DNA of 64,000 nucleotides from Amoebophrya sp. A120. Lineage: Eukaryota > Sar > Dinophyceae > Syndiniales > Amoebophryaceae. Below the pieces are notes generated by a model. That model made no database searches. It had not been told where the DNA came from and was given only the letters and a program-made list of their open reading frames with translations. Shown piece by piece: positions 33,501 through 44,900 of the stretch (positions within the stretch are counted from its first letter, which is position 1; every line of letters starts with the position of its first letter). The stretch covers positions 367,271 through 431,270 of the forward strand of contig CAJINV010000012.1 of NCBI GenBank assembly GCA_905178155.1. The letters are read 5' to 3'. The position numbers and the translations under genes are program-made.

Positions 33501-36286
33501 AAAAATGTCTCGTTTCTTGCTCTTCGCAATTAATTCCATCTGGCTCCTCGGGTAGAAGTTCCGGCTAAGGCTGCGTCCCTGCCTGCAGCTCGAGCTGCGA
33601 CCTTTGTTCAATTTTTGACTGCTTGATGTTCCCACAAGCCGCACCGCCCAGCATGGCACTTTTTGCTGAAATCTCACCTTGTTCACCAGCTGAAACCGGT
33701 GCTGGTTTGTCTCCAAGATGCGCATCAGCCAACCCTTGGGAGCGGAGTGAGCACACTGTTGGCCTTTTTGCTGTTTGTATCGTTTAACTCCCAAAACAGG
33801 AGCGACATCTCCCTGCTCGGTGCTGGGAAAGTAGTTCTTTTTGAACTCTACGTGGTATTTCTGTTCGCCGATTTTAGACACCAAGAGCTCCTGGTGTGGC
33901 GACTTCAAAATGTGCTGTTCCACATGGTCAAGAAACAAGCTGAGATGTTGTTGTTGTTGGTCACGTTCAGAAGTAGCCGGCTTCTTGCAGATCATGTCGT
34001 AGGCTGTTGAAGACTGAGAAGATTTTTGCAGAGGAGTAGATGGCGCTGCCCCACATGAGCCAGCATCGCCCGCGTTACTGCAACTTGAACTTTTGCCGCC
34101 ACTGACAGCACTGCTACGGACCTCCAAACAAGACGCGACCCACGTTTTCGGTTTTTGATAAGCTGGAGCGACGTTTTGCAGTTGGAACAAATCCGCGCCG
34201 TGATTCCGCAAAATCTCCAAAACCGCGCCCTTCGGCGGATTGTTCTTGTAGTAGTTTCTCTTCAACGCTTTTCCCGCTGTGCTCTCTGCGATCTGGGAAA
34301 CGTGCATTTTCCTGTCTTTCTTACAAAGGATCATAAATTGCACCCTTTTAAGGAATTCCGCGAGGTGGCGGTGGGGTTGGTCGGGGTGGTTTTTCTTCTC
34401 CGAGATCGTACGAAGTGGCACGACTGGCTGATCGAGTGGAGGTTCTTGCTGTGGATCCACACTAGCAGCAGCATCATCCGCTTCATTTTGAATATCTGCA
34501 TTTGATGTAGCACAACCCCACTCGGCCCCCGCAGCAGGCATCGAAGCAGCTCTGTTGCCTGGTGAACTACTGGCTGCGTGGTTAGAAAAAGAAAGAGAGT
34601 TCTTGTACATGACTACTAGATCCGAACGATTTTCCGACGCACGAGAGGAAGAGCTGCAGGGATCATTTTCATCTTTTGTGGCCTTCGCCGACGATGAACC
34701 TCGCTTCGGCTTGTAGTTTCCCAGCAATCGACGCCCCGCATCCTCGATATCATCAAAAGTTTCGCTAGCAATCGCTGCATCTTCCTCTGCTGCGTTCTTC
34801 AGCCCCGTGTTGTAGTACGCATTTATTTCCTCTTCTTGCCACTGTAGTCCCTCTTCGTCTTCCGACGGGTAGTCTATGGAATGCAAAAACGTCTGGGTGT
34901 GGAAGATCTCCAGCTTTGTCATGCATATTTTGCATGACCGGCGACGCCTGTAATGCATGACCTAGCATCACAGATCTTGAGAGGGTTTCCTGATGCCTAT
35001 TCCGCATGAGAAACGCATTCTCCGCGTAGCACAAACTGGACTCCTCTTGCTGGTCATGCAATACAGATTTTCTTAGAATGAAAAATCCAAAGACAGCGTC
35101 ACAAGTTCCATTCTTTCCAGACCCAATCATTTTTGCATTTGATATACTCGGCCATAATGCCATTCATCATCTCACGGATGTCCGGAAAGGCGGCAACAGG
35201 AGTGCACGACGACGGCTGCGAAGCCGGACTTTCTGTGACCGGTATTGTTCTCGGAGGTGCCGTTGTTGAGAGTCGCTTCTCTGGCGGCTCCATCTGTAGT
35301 TGTTCGTAACCATAAACTCCCGATTTTATTTCCGTAGCTGCAAAATCCACGCCATTGTCTTGGTCACTCCCCTGTGGTCCAGCCGGGGAGAGGAGCGCGA
35401 GTACCGGAGACGCCTCTGTTGTCGGACTTTCCGGAGAGGTCCTCTGTAGTTCCATCGGCGTCGAATCAATGCTGTCAACGATATCATCTTCATTATCATT
35501 TCCATGATGTTCGTTTTCCAGAAAGAGCCTCGAGCTCTTGTTCCCAATTGAAGAATGAACAAGGAGAGACGAGGACAAATCCGCGTTGCAACGACCCAAG
35601 GACGGCCGGCCGGCGACGAACGTGGACGAACGCGGAGGTTTAGGTTTCTTCTTGTTCCCCGCTGCTTTGATAGTATTTCTCTCGTCGTCTGAAGAATCAA
35701 ATGTCACATAGCTGGACTCATCATCTTCAGCGGAGTCGTCTGCTTCGCTTGCGCAGGCGGGGGTCGCGATCGCGTTCAGTCTTCCAGGGCCAGCATGACA
35801 AGTTCCGTACGCACCGGCCGCTGTGGTGAGCAAATCCAGTTCCTCGTCTTCGAGGAGCTGAGAAAGGTCTTCCAGAGAACGACCACTCATGTTCTTGACT
35901 ACTTCGGGGAGTTGTAGTAGTTGATGTTCCAATGCCAATCCAGCTTCAGGAACGATTTCCTCCGCGGCAAATAGGGCTCCACCGCCCTCGTCCGTCACGG
36001 TAATTTTCGGACTCTGATGAAAATGATCTCCGAACAACTCAACGTCAACACTGTCGCTGGTGGAATTTTTATACCGGCAATTAACACCACGAGCACAATA
36101 TGTTCGGATTTCGGTACTGTACTCAATTCCTTCGTCTAGACGAAACGCGCCATCTTGTTCGTGTTGACACAGATCATCTTCGCCGGTTCTTGAACGACGG
36201 TACACTTCTTGTTGACACGAATCCTCGTAGTGGTGGTGTGCTGAAACCTTTGTAGCGGAACCAGAACTGACTTTGACACTGGTGCT
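30594..36286 (-). CDS. Large winged-helix-like repeat protein (paralogue of 9319-15518)
   Basis: Exons about 36286-35150 and 34874-30594 give about 1,800 residues. The first exon is open back to a TAA at about 36289 with a GATAAGGCAG acceptor-like edge, so a short 5' exon may exist. The first in-exon ATG is at 35890. One family A element (TAGTC/TACTC repeats) restores DIREMMNGIMAEY-PSEDEEGLQW when removed, the same opening motif as the 15.5-kb gene. After it come modules near 34370-34170 (EFLKRVQFMILCKKD, HVSQIAESTAGKALKR, ILRNHGADLFQL), 33920-33650, 32430-32110, 32020-31800, 31630-31390 and 31000-30740 (VTLRGILRRCPPGRFQI). The linkers are Ser/Lys-rich. The main coding exon is otherwise unbroken for 4.3 kb, unlike its heavily interrupted paralogue. 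Function is unknown; OST-HTH/LOTUS-like fold is inference. Confidence 0.75.
34875..35149. mobile_element. Introner element, family A
   Basis: GCAAAAACGTCTGGGTGTGG and inverse, imperfect direct repeat TAGTC/TACTC. Removal restores MAEYPSEDEE, as in the paralogue's DEYPSDDE. Confidence 0.85.
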
Positions 36287-36599
36287 GCCTTATCGGGCCA
36301 ACTCGAACTGCTAACTCTTAGATTTTCATGGAAATGCCTATACTATGTCTCTGCTGCTGATTGTAGAAGAACAAACTTCAGCATGCAAAATGCGCTGCTT
36401 CGAGAAAGAAATTAGGGACTCAGGAGGTTCCCTATTTCTTGTGTCAACGACGATTCACGATGGAATAGCGGGACCTTTCAATAGGCTCATGAATCGAAGA
36501 GAAGCCTTGCCCACGGCCGGATCACAAGATCAGGTCAATGGAATCTGTGAAACGACATCAGCAACTCTATCAGCAGAGTTTATCTTTTTTCTTCAGATG

Positions 36600-36885
36600 T
36601 TGATACAGAAGATCATGATCGACGTACAGCTACATGATCATCCATCTATCTTTCTCCATCGTGAACTTCATTGTCCTCGACCTCGCAGTGCCGTCGTTTT
36701 AGACGCAACGGCAAGAAAGCTTCGACAGCCTGCGAGAGGTCACAAAAGAATGATCTTCTATTATTGCGGCTATGTTTTACAGCTGTCCAGTATAATTTTT
36801 TGTGTGGACTTGCATCGAGATCGAGACCGATTATTCGTGAAAACAGTTTCCCGTGGCACGAAGAATGAACATCAAGTGGCACCAA
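36600..36885. repeat. Dispersed repeat, copy 2 (partner 8695-9000)
   Basis: It is colinear with 8695-9000 in the same orientation, with substitutions and small indels. The upstream sequence here also shares the GCAGAGTT...TTCTTCAGATG unit. Confidence 0.75.
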
Positions 36886-36903
36886 ATTCGCGGAATCAAG
36901 TGG

Positions 36904-36998
36904 CTTGTACCGAAGGGGTACGGGGATGTTGGATCAAAGACGTCTCCTTCGATAGCCGGGGCCGGCTTGGGTCTCCAGAGCTTTGCTGTAGAATCGGG
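36904..36998 (-). pseudogene. 95-bp captured fragment of the winged-helix-repeat gene
   Basis: It is nearly identical to 11520-11613, inside the exon of the 9319-15518 gene (peptide AIEGDVFDPTSPYPS), with a single extra A near its start. The flanks on both sides are unrelated to the source gene. Confidence 0.8.
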
Positions 36999-37349
36999 CC
37001 TTTTCGGCCTAGGCGCTAGAGCGACACCTCCCGGCCTTTTCGGCCCTTTTTGCGCGGCCCTGAGACGAGACCAGGAGCATGGGGCAGATGACTCGGCTGC
37101 TTCTTTCCCCTCTCTGCTGGGCCTTGACTATGACCTCTATCTGCAGAGTTCATCATTTTTCTTCAGATGTTGATACAGCAACTCTATACCTCACTCGCGC
37201 CGCCGTGGAGGCACAACGGCGCGGGAATTTACGCAAACAAATAGAACAATAGGGCTCAAGGCGGTGTACATAACTAGGCGGATTTTGGCTCTAATTCTGC
37301 TTCTATTTTCGTACTCTAAGTGGTCACGTTCTATTTTCGTATTTTAAGT

Positions 37350-37645
37350 CGTGTTCTATTTTTGGGCTCTAAAACTAAATCGTATTCTATTTTGGCTTCT
37401 AAATCGTGCTTCTATTTTGCTTTCTATTTTTTGCGGGATTCACATGCTCGAGCGGCTGCGTTTCAACTTCTAAATTCGCGCTTTGGAGGATTTCCTTTGG
37501 AAATCTCCAGTGTCGCGAAAAATAGAAGTTGAAAAGACAGCTGCCGAACACGCGAATCCCGCAGAAAAATAGAAAGCAAAACAGCGAGCACGTTTAGAAG
37601 TCCAAAATAGAATACGACTTAAAGCCCAAAAATAGAACGCTTTCG
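37350..37645. repeat. Foldback element with imperfect ~120-bp inverted arms
   Basis: The left arm (about 37350-37475) and right arm (about 37520-37645) are reverse complements with mismatches. On the left are TCGTATTCTATTTTGG, CTTTCTATTTTTTGCGGGAT and CGGCTG. On the right are CAGCTG, ATCCCGCAGAAAAATAGAAA and CCAAAATAGAATACGA. Motif TTCTATTTT recurs about seven times. Such a structure could form a long hairpin. Confidence 0.7.
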
Positions 37646-38319
37646 AAAAGCCCAACGACAATGGCTTTGCGAAAGAACGAAACAGGGATAGGGTGCAGGG
37701 ATTTCAACATTGGCCACACGGCCCAGGTCTTCCCAACCCAAGCCGAAAATCCGAGGGCCCCCATGAAAGCCAGACCACGAGCGCGGCTCTCCACCTTCGG
37801 GGCCACCCGGGTACGAAAATACCAAAGAAGCCCCCGCGGCGTTCGAAATTCCGAACCCCCTGCAAACGACCCTATTAATTTTTAAATTTTAATTCCCGTC
37901 GTAGCTTTTCATTGAAAAACACACGCGGGGCCAACGGGGGGATTTGAAAAAAACCCGGCCCCCCGGGCGCGGTGGAAAAGGGTGGAACCCTGCGGGCCCG
38001 GGAACCTTCAGCGCCCGAGGAGGAAAACCACCACCCACCCTAAGGGCTTCGGGGAAATCCCCCAGTGGGGGCGCGCGAATTTCTGTTTTTCGGCTCGTTC
38101 TTCTGGCCAGGTTTTTTCGCAGCCGCCGGAGCAAAGCAAAAAAGAAAAATCCGAAAAATGGAGGAGTAGCTACCCCGGGAAGTTTCGCAGTCGTTATTGA
38201 GCTGCAGAAGAGCCCAACTGGGATGAAGCAATTGGGCCCGTGGCGCTCCTTTTCCGCATAGGCAGCTTGGGAAGCTGATTCGTCTAGCTCTTCCGGCGCT
38301 TTTTTCGGGCCATTTTGTA

Positions 38320-38635
38320 AAAAAAGCTCTAGAGCTTCGGCCCAACTTTGAGCCAACTTGTCCCACTCATAGCATGCTGATTTAGAATTCACTGTCTGCA
38401 AACGTCTAGAGGTCATATCACACAAGTTTATTGCAATAGTGCTGCGCTTCAGAAGAAAATAGAAGCAAAAAAATGCTTAGGTCTAGCGCTTTGAGCCAAC
38501 TTTTGCCCAACTTTGAGCCAAGTCCTGGTTGCAATAGCACGCAGATTCACGAAAAAAATTGGTCCCTATAGCTTTCGCCCAGCTTTTACAACAGCTTTGA
38601 GCCAAGTCGCTGTCAGTACTATAGGTCTCTCTACT
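38320..38635. repeat. Dispersed repeat, inverted relative to 60690-60960
   Basis: On the opposite strand the 60.7-kb copy carries the same order of landmarks. These are the TATAGGTCTCT end, ACAGCGACTTGGCTCAAAG, GCTGGGCGAAAGCTATAGGG, AAGCATTTTTTTGCTTCTAT and TCAGCATGCTATGA. Confidence 0.75.
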
Positions 38636-38637
38636 AT

Positions 38638-38690
38638 CTGCAGAGTTCATCTTTTTTCTTCAGATGCTGATGCAGCATCTGACCTTGGGA
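38638..38690. repeat. CTGCAGAGTTCATC...GATGCTGATGCAGCATC dispersed unit
   Basis: A short unit with a palindromic tail. Other copies start near 36575, 37140, 39962 and 40925 (longer, with AAAGCGCAATACCAAGG following), with a diverged copy near 30043. It repeatedly marks joins between unrelated segments in this mosaic. Confidence 0.65.
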
Positions 38691-39040
38691 TCATCTCAAA
38701 AGGTGAACATCGGAGCCAGGAGGAGCCTACACTTCCCCTGGGGGGGCGGGCGTCTGTGTGCGGTCCGGCAATCTCTATTCCTTGTCCCTGATGGCTGCAT
38801 CAATGCGGTTCACGCTGCAAGCGTCATTTCGATCGATTAAGTATGCCACGGTCTTTTACATGTGATGGCGCTTCAGCTGCGAGCTGACTGCGCCACACAT
38901 CACGCATCTCGCCCTCTAGCAGATGCTGTTGCGTGCCCACCAGATACGTTGTTATAAAAAAATCAGCTCTGCCTTTGGGCTGGAACATTGGAGTAGTTGA
39001 TTAGTAGTTGTTGCTCGGCCAAAGAGGTGCCAATCCAATT

Positions 39041-39080
39041 CGTTGCCTTAGGCAACAAATTGGATTGCACAGACGACCAG
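39041..39080. repeat. Near-perfect palindrome
   Basis: CAATCCAATTCGTTGCC is followed by TTA and its inverse GGCAACAAATTGGATTG. One arm resembles the CCAATCCGATTCGTTGCC segment at 16165 and 23605, so this looks like a foldback of that repeat. Confidence 0.65.
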
Positions 39081-39124
39081 AGCAAATTGTAGTACGATTT
39101 GCTCGGGGTGTCTTCGTGTCAATT

Positions 39125-39960
39125 GCAATTTTCCGCTCGATCTTTTCTTGGTTGGTTACTTTCTACTTCTAGCAAGCAGGAAAACAAGGCACTTAAACAC
39201 GACCGCCAGGATGTCGAATAAACATTACACAAAATTTATTTTAATAATGTTGCGACGGCTCAACATTATGTTTGCGTGTCGCAAGTATGTTTATCGTCAT
39301 TTGGGTGATGAGAAAAAAAATAATTTGCATAGATAGTTGGCTCACTTGCATGTTAGTACAACAACCCTTGTGGACTGCGACAGCTCAATGTTATGTTTGC
39401 GTGTCGCAAGTATGTTTATCGTCATCCACTTTTAGGGCGAAGGTAGATGCGCAGGCTCTGTAATGACGATTGCAGCTTGTTCGCTACAAGTAGAATGTAG
39501 TAACTTGGAACAGCGCCGGGCCTTCCTACGGGAGTACATCGACAGGGACAGGCCGCTCACCAGTCAGGTCACGCTGGGGGATCGATCTCCAGCAAGGCCC
39601 CCCGCGCAGCCTCCCGGCGTTCACGGTCCCGCGAAGAGGGTCCTGACCCTGAGCACGCCAACTTTGCCAGAGCCGCGCCGGCTGTGACTGCCATGGTCCC
39701 GGTGGCATGGACTTTGGACGGACCACAAACGAAAGGGCCACAAGGGGTACACCCCATCGCAACACCGGTGGCAAGAACGCAACATCCGAACAGTTCACCT
39801 TTGGTGACTTCGGAGCCGCCGGGGAAACACGGGCCATAGAGCCCGCGCACTGGAGATTCATCTTGATATACCGAGATCATCTTGATATACCGAGATTGTT
39901 TTCTGACGATCTGAAGGCGGCCAATTTTCCGACTTTTTCTTTCTCATTTATTGAGGGATC
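39125..39960 (-). pseudogene. Rearranged partial copy of the 23.3-24.7 kb locus, lacking the introner
   Basis: 39140-39530 matches 23680-24040. 39530-39860 matches the 3' half of the 24-kb gene (GLYGPCFPGGSEVTKGEL, then FGCCVLATGVAMG). 39865-39960 matches 23275-23370. The reading frame breaks in the Arg-rich tail and there is no signal-peptide exon. At 39815 the sequence runs GGAGCCGCCGGGG without interruption, where the 24-kb gene carries a 266-bp element. Confidence 0.75.
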
Positions 39961-40195
39961 GCAGAGTTCATCTTTTTTCTTCAGATGCTGATGCAGCATC
40001 CACAGCTTCAATCTCATAAAGTTACTCCGAAAGCATGGGTCTAGATATATGGTTCCCCGAATTCGCGCAGAACTTGCGCGAAACTTGTTCGGCCCGTTTC
40101 CGGGAGGGGCAAATCAGTAGGGCCCCGCGTTACCAGATAGGGAGGGTCGAACGTCCTGCCTGCTTAGCCTTCTCAGGCGAAAGGCCAGCGCCGTC

Positions 40196-40215
40196 GTGTA
40201 ACGCGCGTTACACGG
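40196..40215. repeat. 20-bp perfect palindrome, GTGTAACGCGCGTTACAC core
   Basis: An exact inverted repeat with outer C and G. A sister palindrome at 40511-40530 differs only in the central dinucleotides (GTGTAACGTACGTTACAC). Possibly a protein-binding site or element end. Confidence 0.7.
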
Positions 40216-40510
40216 TGGCACGCAGCTTCGCTTGTTGGGCAAACGGGGAATAAGGCCAAGCGCTTCAGTGGCGCACGCGGCAATGACAACAAAGAAAGCG
40301 CTCCGGGAGACCACTCGACGACAGGGCCCGGTCCATCCACACCACTTGCCTGCCGAAGGGGGAAAAGGGCTGCGCCGAACACCCAGACCGGCTCCAATGC
40401 CAAAGCGCGGAACGCCCCATCCCTTTACCCACCATCCTTGCAAAAGCAAACCCGCCCGGGGCGCCAATGTGACCGGCCTGCAGGGCCCGGGGCGCCAAAG
40501 AGTGGGCCAC

Positions 40511-40530
40511 CGTGTAACGTACGTTACACG
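40511..40530. repeat. 20-bp perfect palindrome, GTGTAACGTACGTTACAC core
   Basis: Partner of 40196-40215, about 315 bp away. The segment between them is GC-rich and shows no gene. Confidence 0.7.
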
Positions 40531-41930
40531 ATGATGCTGCGGCAACATCTTTGCGAGGTGTGCAGCTCACGCGCATGTGGCCAACCAAATGCCGCGGAAA
40601 CAAAAACAAGGCGCAAGGGGACGGACTCGGCGGCCTGCGCCTGCCTCCGAGCCCTGGTTCGGGCAACTACCGCTGAACAAGGGCGCGCGGCGCAGACACA
40701 CAGAGGGCCCCCCAAGGCGCAAAATGGCGCGGCGCCTAGCAATCGCAGGCGTCGGCGAGAGTCTCAATGCGAAAACTCGCCTCCCTTTCGCGCCGTGCTG
40801 CATGATTGTGATCATTTGCACAAGACCGCGGGCGGGCTCTAATATTCTAGACGAAAAAAATCCGCAGCCAAGTTCTCCGCAAATTCTGCAAGGGTTCGGG
40901 AACCCGCACCCTAGGACCCCCGCTATCTGCAGAGTTCATCTTTTTTCTTCAGATGCTGATGCAGCATCTACAACTTCAATCTCGTAAAGCGCAATACCAA
41001 GGAACTTGACGACCTTGCATTAATAGCGAAACATGGATCATCTTCATCCGGATCCTAATCAATGATGAGAACTAGAACAACGGAAAAATTATACACCAGA
41101 TGCATGAAGAAAAGCTAAGAGGTACTACTAGTCGTCGAGAGCTCGCTGGCGCTTCAAAGCTTGCTTCACTTTTGTCGATATCTATTGCGCGTTGGTCGTC
41201 GACTTCAAATTAATAAGACGCAGACTCCTGCGATAGTATCAAGGTCGAAGCTTGCAGGTCAGGAACGGTTTTTGTTTTCGAGTCAGAGTCGTTGTAGAGC
41301 GTATCTTTTCGAAAGTTGTTGCGGGCGTCGGCCTAGTTCTTCGCTATCTAAATCTCATTCCAAATCGAAATCCGTCTTGTGCAAATCGAAGCGCAAAAGT
41401 GTATGTAAGTCTCATACAGCTCAAGCACGAGAAGATCAGCATTCTATTTTCTTCGTGCCTTTTTTGCTCCCTTGCTTGCAGCGTTTCTGAGAATAGTGGG
41501 CGTGGTCTTCCATGCACTACTTCTCCAAAAGGTTCCAGCGTATCCTGTCTTTCTCTTTTGTGGAGCAGTAGTTGTCATACTCATAGCCCGACGACAGCAG
41601 AAACAGTAGATTTTTTGTGGGCAGTCTGTCATGCACAATGAATATTGCCCTTGGAATCGTCCACAAATCAGACCTCCGGATGGTGAATTATCATGCAAGA
41701 ACAACATCAGAGAGAATTTTTGCAGGCAGAACTATATTCAAAAACAAAGCAAATTCGTGGGTGAGCGCGTCGCGATCGCGTACAGGCACCTTTCTTGTCG
41801 ACTATCCAGCGTAGCCGGATGCCAGCGAAGCAGATGGTAACGCTCTCACTAGCGAAAACGATGGAGCTGTACCCGAAATCGCCTTCTTGTTCGACAGAAT
41901 CGAGTATAGCAGTTCAAGTTTCTTCAATTT

Positions 41931-44900
41931 CATTGCCATAGAACCTTCATTATCCTGTGCAAAAGCATCGTACTAATAGAAATCGCATGACAAATTCCCT
42001 CAATATGAAAAATTGAATTTGTAATGCGGATTTAGGTTAAGAAGGAGATTTGTAATGCATGACTGCGATTACTACGGGTACGATACTTTTGCACAGGATA
42101 TTCATGTGTCGACGAAACCGCTCCTGGGCGTTCGCATCTTCCGGCTGTGCGTAGGTTGTTGCGATAGGGGAAATCACAACTGCTTGCCCTGCTACCGCGA
42201 CGGGCGTGGGAGATGATAGTTGTTCGTGGTCTTTTGTTGCATTACTTGCAGCGGAAGTTGTTGTAGTGGCCGGCGTTCTTTCCAGTGCCTGCTGTCCTCC
42301 TGCGTCAAAGGCCATATGATTTTTTGCGTCAATATTTCGCGTACCAACAGTATGCCCCGGTGTCGTATCTACTTCTTGTTGCTCGTCTTGCAAGAACGTC
42401 GTGTCCTCTTCGCAAGCTGCGCTGATAGAAAAATGCGGAGGTGCAGCCACAGGCTGCGCACACCCGCCCTTGCTGAGGCTGTTTTCCTTTTCGACGAAGT
42501 CGAGGGAATCATAAATGTTGGTGGCTGCCTCGTTGTGGGCAAGCCAAGTGCTGTTTTCGAAGTCGTACGCGTGGTCTTCCAAATGTTTATCCATTTGCTC
42601 ACAATATCCCACGAAAAAACTGTTTCACTGTGATGGTTTTGCAAGATCTGCATCACAAGTTTGCTACACATGACACAGAAAATTTGCCATGCGCGCTTTC
42701 CAAGGGAAAACACGCTTAAAAGCCCAATGCCTTGCAGGTGTAGCAAGACAAATAGCTCCGTGTTCCATTTTACGCATCACAAGCTCATAGTGAAACAGTT
42801 TTTTCTTGCGATACACAACGCTCGAGGTCTACTACATCCACCTGCTCGGAGTCAACTGTAATGTAATTCGAGCGAGAAAAATTACTGCTGCTCGACGGCG
42901 CTTCTAATCCGGGCGGCGGGCGGAGGAGAGTCCTGCTTCTCGAAATGGAGCTCGATAATGTGCTCGGCATGAAGGTAGAAGCGGACCGGAGCCGGTCTTC
43001 GTCTTGATAGGAACTGTGTGACTTTGTACCTGTAGCTCTTGTCCCCCCTACTTCAAAACAAGCAAGACCAAGACCTCCGCCAACAAGAGGGCCTTCCTCT
43101 CCTGGATCATCTTTCAGCTCCTCTCCATCACGACGGGCGCCGTCACGAATGGAGTCGCTCGTACATCTTCTTTCGCGGGGAGTTTCCGTTTCTCTTATCT
43201 CTCCTCCTTCAACCCCACTTCTGGACCGCAGAATGTCTTTTTCCGAGACCGGAAACCCGAAAATTTCCTCGGTTCCAAACAACGTTGTCGAGGTCCTTTT
43301 CCGGTGGAGAGTTTCAGTTCCGTAATTGCTTGTCTGGGCGGGCGGGGGCCCGTTTAGCATCTGCAGCTCCATCTCTTCCAGAGTCGGGCGATACAAAGTA
43401 GAGTGGTCCACCTCCTGAGGCCAAGCAGTAGTAGAACCACCGAGCTGCAGCTGTTGGTGTTGACTACCGTATAACTCGCTTGGCGGAGCGGGCGGTGGCC
43501 GAGACGGGGGGAGCGGGCGAGAGCGTGGTGGGGCTGCGGCTGCTGCTGGCATTGGATCTTCGTGCGGGGCGGCGTGTAGCTGTTGTAGTTCCTCGGAGGG
43601 AGGGCAAAAATCTATATCTCCGGTCGCGAAGATCTTCTCTGGCGGGGGCGTGGTGTTCCGGGAATCTGGACCACGAGCTGAGCTGCAGTTGTTGACTTCT
43701 GGTTGTTCCGCACCAGCATCGGTGGTTTCAGGCGTACCCACTGCAGGAAGTTTCGCGATAGACTCAGCGCTTTCTGTTGCCCCCGCAGAGGACTTTTCGT
43801 TCTTGCACCACGATTGGTTCTGAGACTGCTGGTCTTGCATCATTATCGGCGGTGGAGGCAGCACGGGGACGTTCAATATATCAAACGCTGCTTTTGCCGT
43901 TTCTCGCTTCGAATCAACAAGGCTAGAAGTAGCTTGCTGTCCACTTCCCGACCGTGACAGGCACATCCCCTTGTTCGCAGGCATCAAAGGCGGAAGTGGT
44001 GGAGGCAATGGTGGAAGTGGGTGCTCGCTTTGTACGAGTGATTTCGCGCTTCTTTGATGCTGCTGTTCCAGCACAAGGCCGTCTTTTTCATCCGCCGGGG
44101 GTGCTTCGCCATAGCCAGATATTACGGACGAGTCTTTATTCTGACGGTCCGAAAGAACTTGAAGAACTACATCATCCTCATTATCAGCCCAAATGACGCT
44201 CCTCGGCGACCTGGTAATATGCTGTTGGTACAGTCGTGCCGTGTCGGAGGAATCTTCCCAGAGCTCCGCTATCAAATGCAAAAATGTCTGGTTCTGGAAG
44301 GCGGCAACTTGCTATGGTAAATCTGAAGCATGCAAAAATCTGTGTTGCATGAGAGCCAAAAGCTCTCAACTTTTGACCAAGTTGGAAGGGAGTTTCTCAT
44401 GCAGGATAGGCATGGCAGAGACCTCGCGGAGTCTGTCATGCGAAGTCCCGCATTCCAGACCTCATGGGTCATGGAAAATCTGCATGACAAGTTTACACTT
44501 TTCCAGACCCAGACATTTTTGCACTCCATATCCGCAGCGGCGTCGCACTGGTCCGCGATCTGGCGCAACAATCTTGGCGACTCGGTCATCAGCGATTGAA
44601 ACGACGGCACGCGGTGCGTGTGAAGATTTTCATGGTCATTAGGCACCACCTTGTGGTTCTTTTTCAGAGAATCCGCTTCGTTCTCTACTGCGCAGCTGCA
44701 ATAGAAGTAGCCAATGGAACTCCCATCGTCCTGAGGGTCTAATCGCCCTACTTCGCCACACTTCTCGTTTTCTTCACTCGGAAACCAGTTATAATTTCGC
44801 AGTTGCTCCTTTCCTTCCAATAAAGGCCAACTTTCGTCCAAATCGGGGATCCTGCAATCTGCCACGGTTTCTATCTCAGGATTCAACCTGTCGAAGAACC

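Larger units (their letters stand above)
36287..41930. other. Gene-poor mosaic of repeats, gene fragments and foldback DNA
   Basis: This stretch holds copies of sequences from 8.7, 11.5, 16, 23-24, 30 and 60 kb, a long hairpin, and GC-rich stretches at 37.7-38.3 and 40.0-40.9 kb. Many overlapping frames at 37.6-38.4 and 40.1-40.8 kb on both strands are what GC-rich non-coding DNA gives, and I call none of them. 41161-41930 has an open plus-strand frame and no other support. Confidence 0.55.

Noticed and set aside
37620-38430. Overlapping open frames on both strands
   Set aside because: GC-rich DNA with few stops in all frames; composition and peptides do not resemble the genes here.
38490-38640. 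CTTGGCTCAAAG resembles part of the dinoflagellate spliced leader (TTTTGGCTCAAG)
   Set aside because: The match is short, lies inside a dispersed repeat, and lacks the rest of the leader and a downstream donor.
40035-40990. Several 70-145 codon frames on both strands
   Set aside because: Same reason: GC-rich, all frames open, encoded peptides overlap and are low-complexity.
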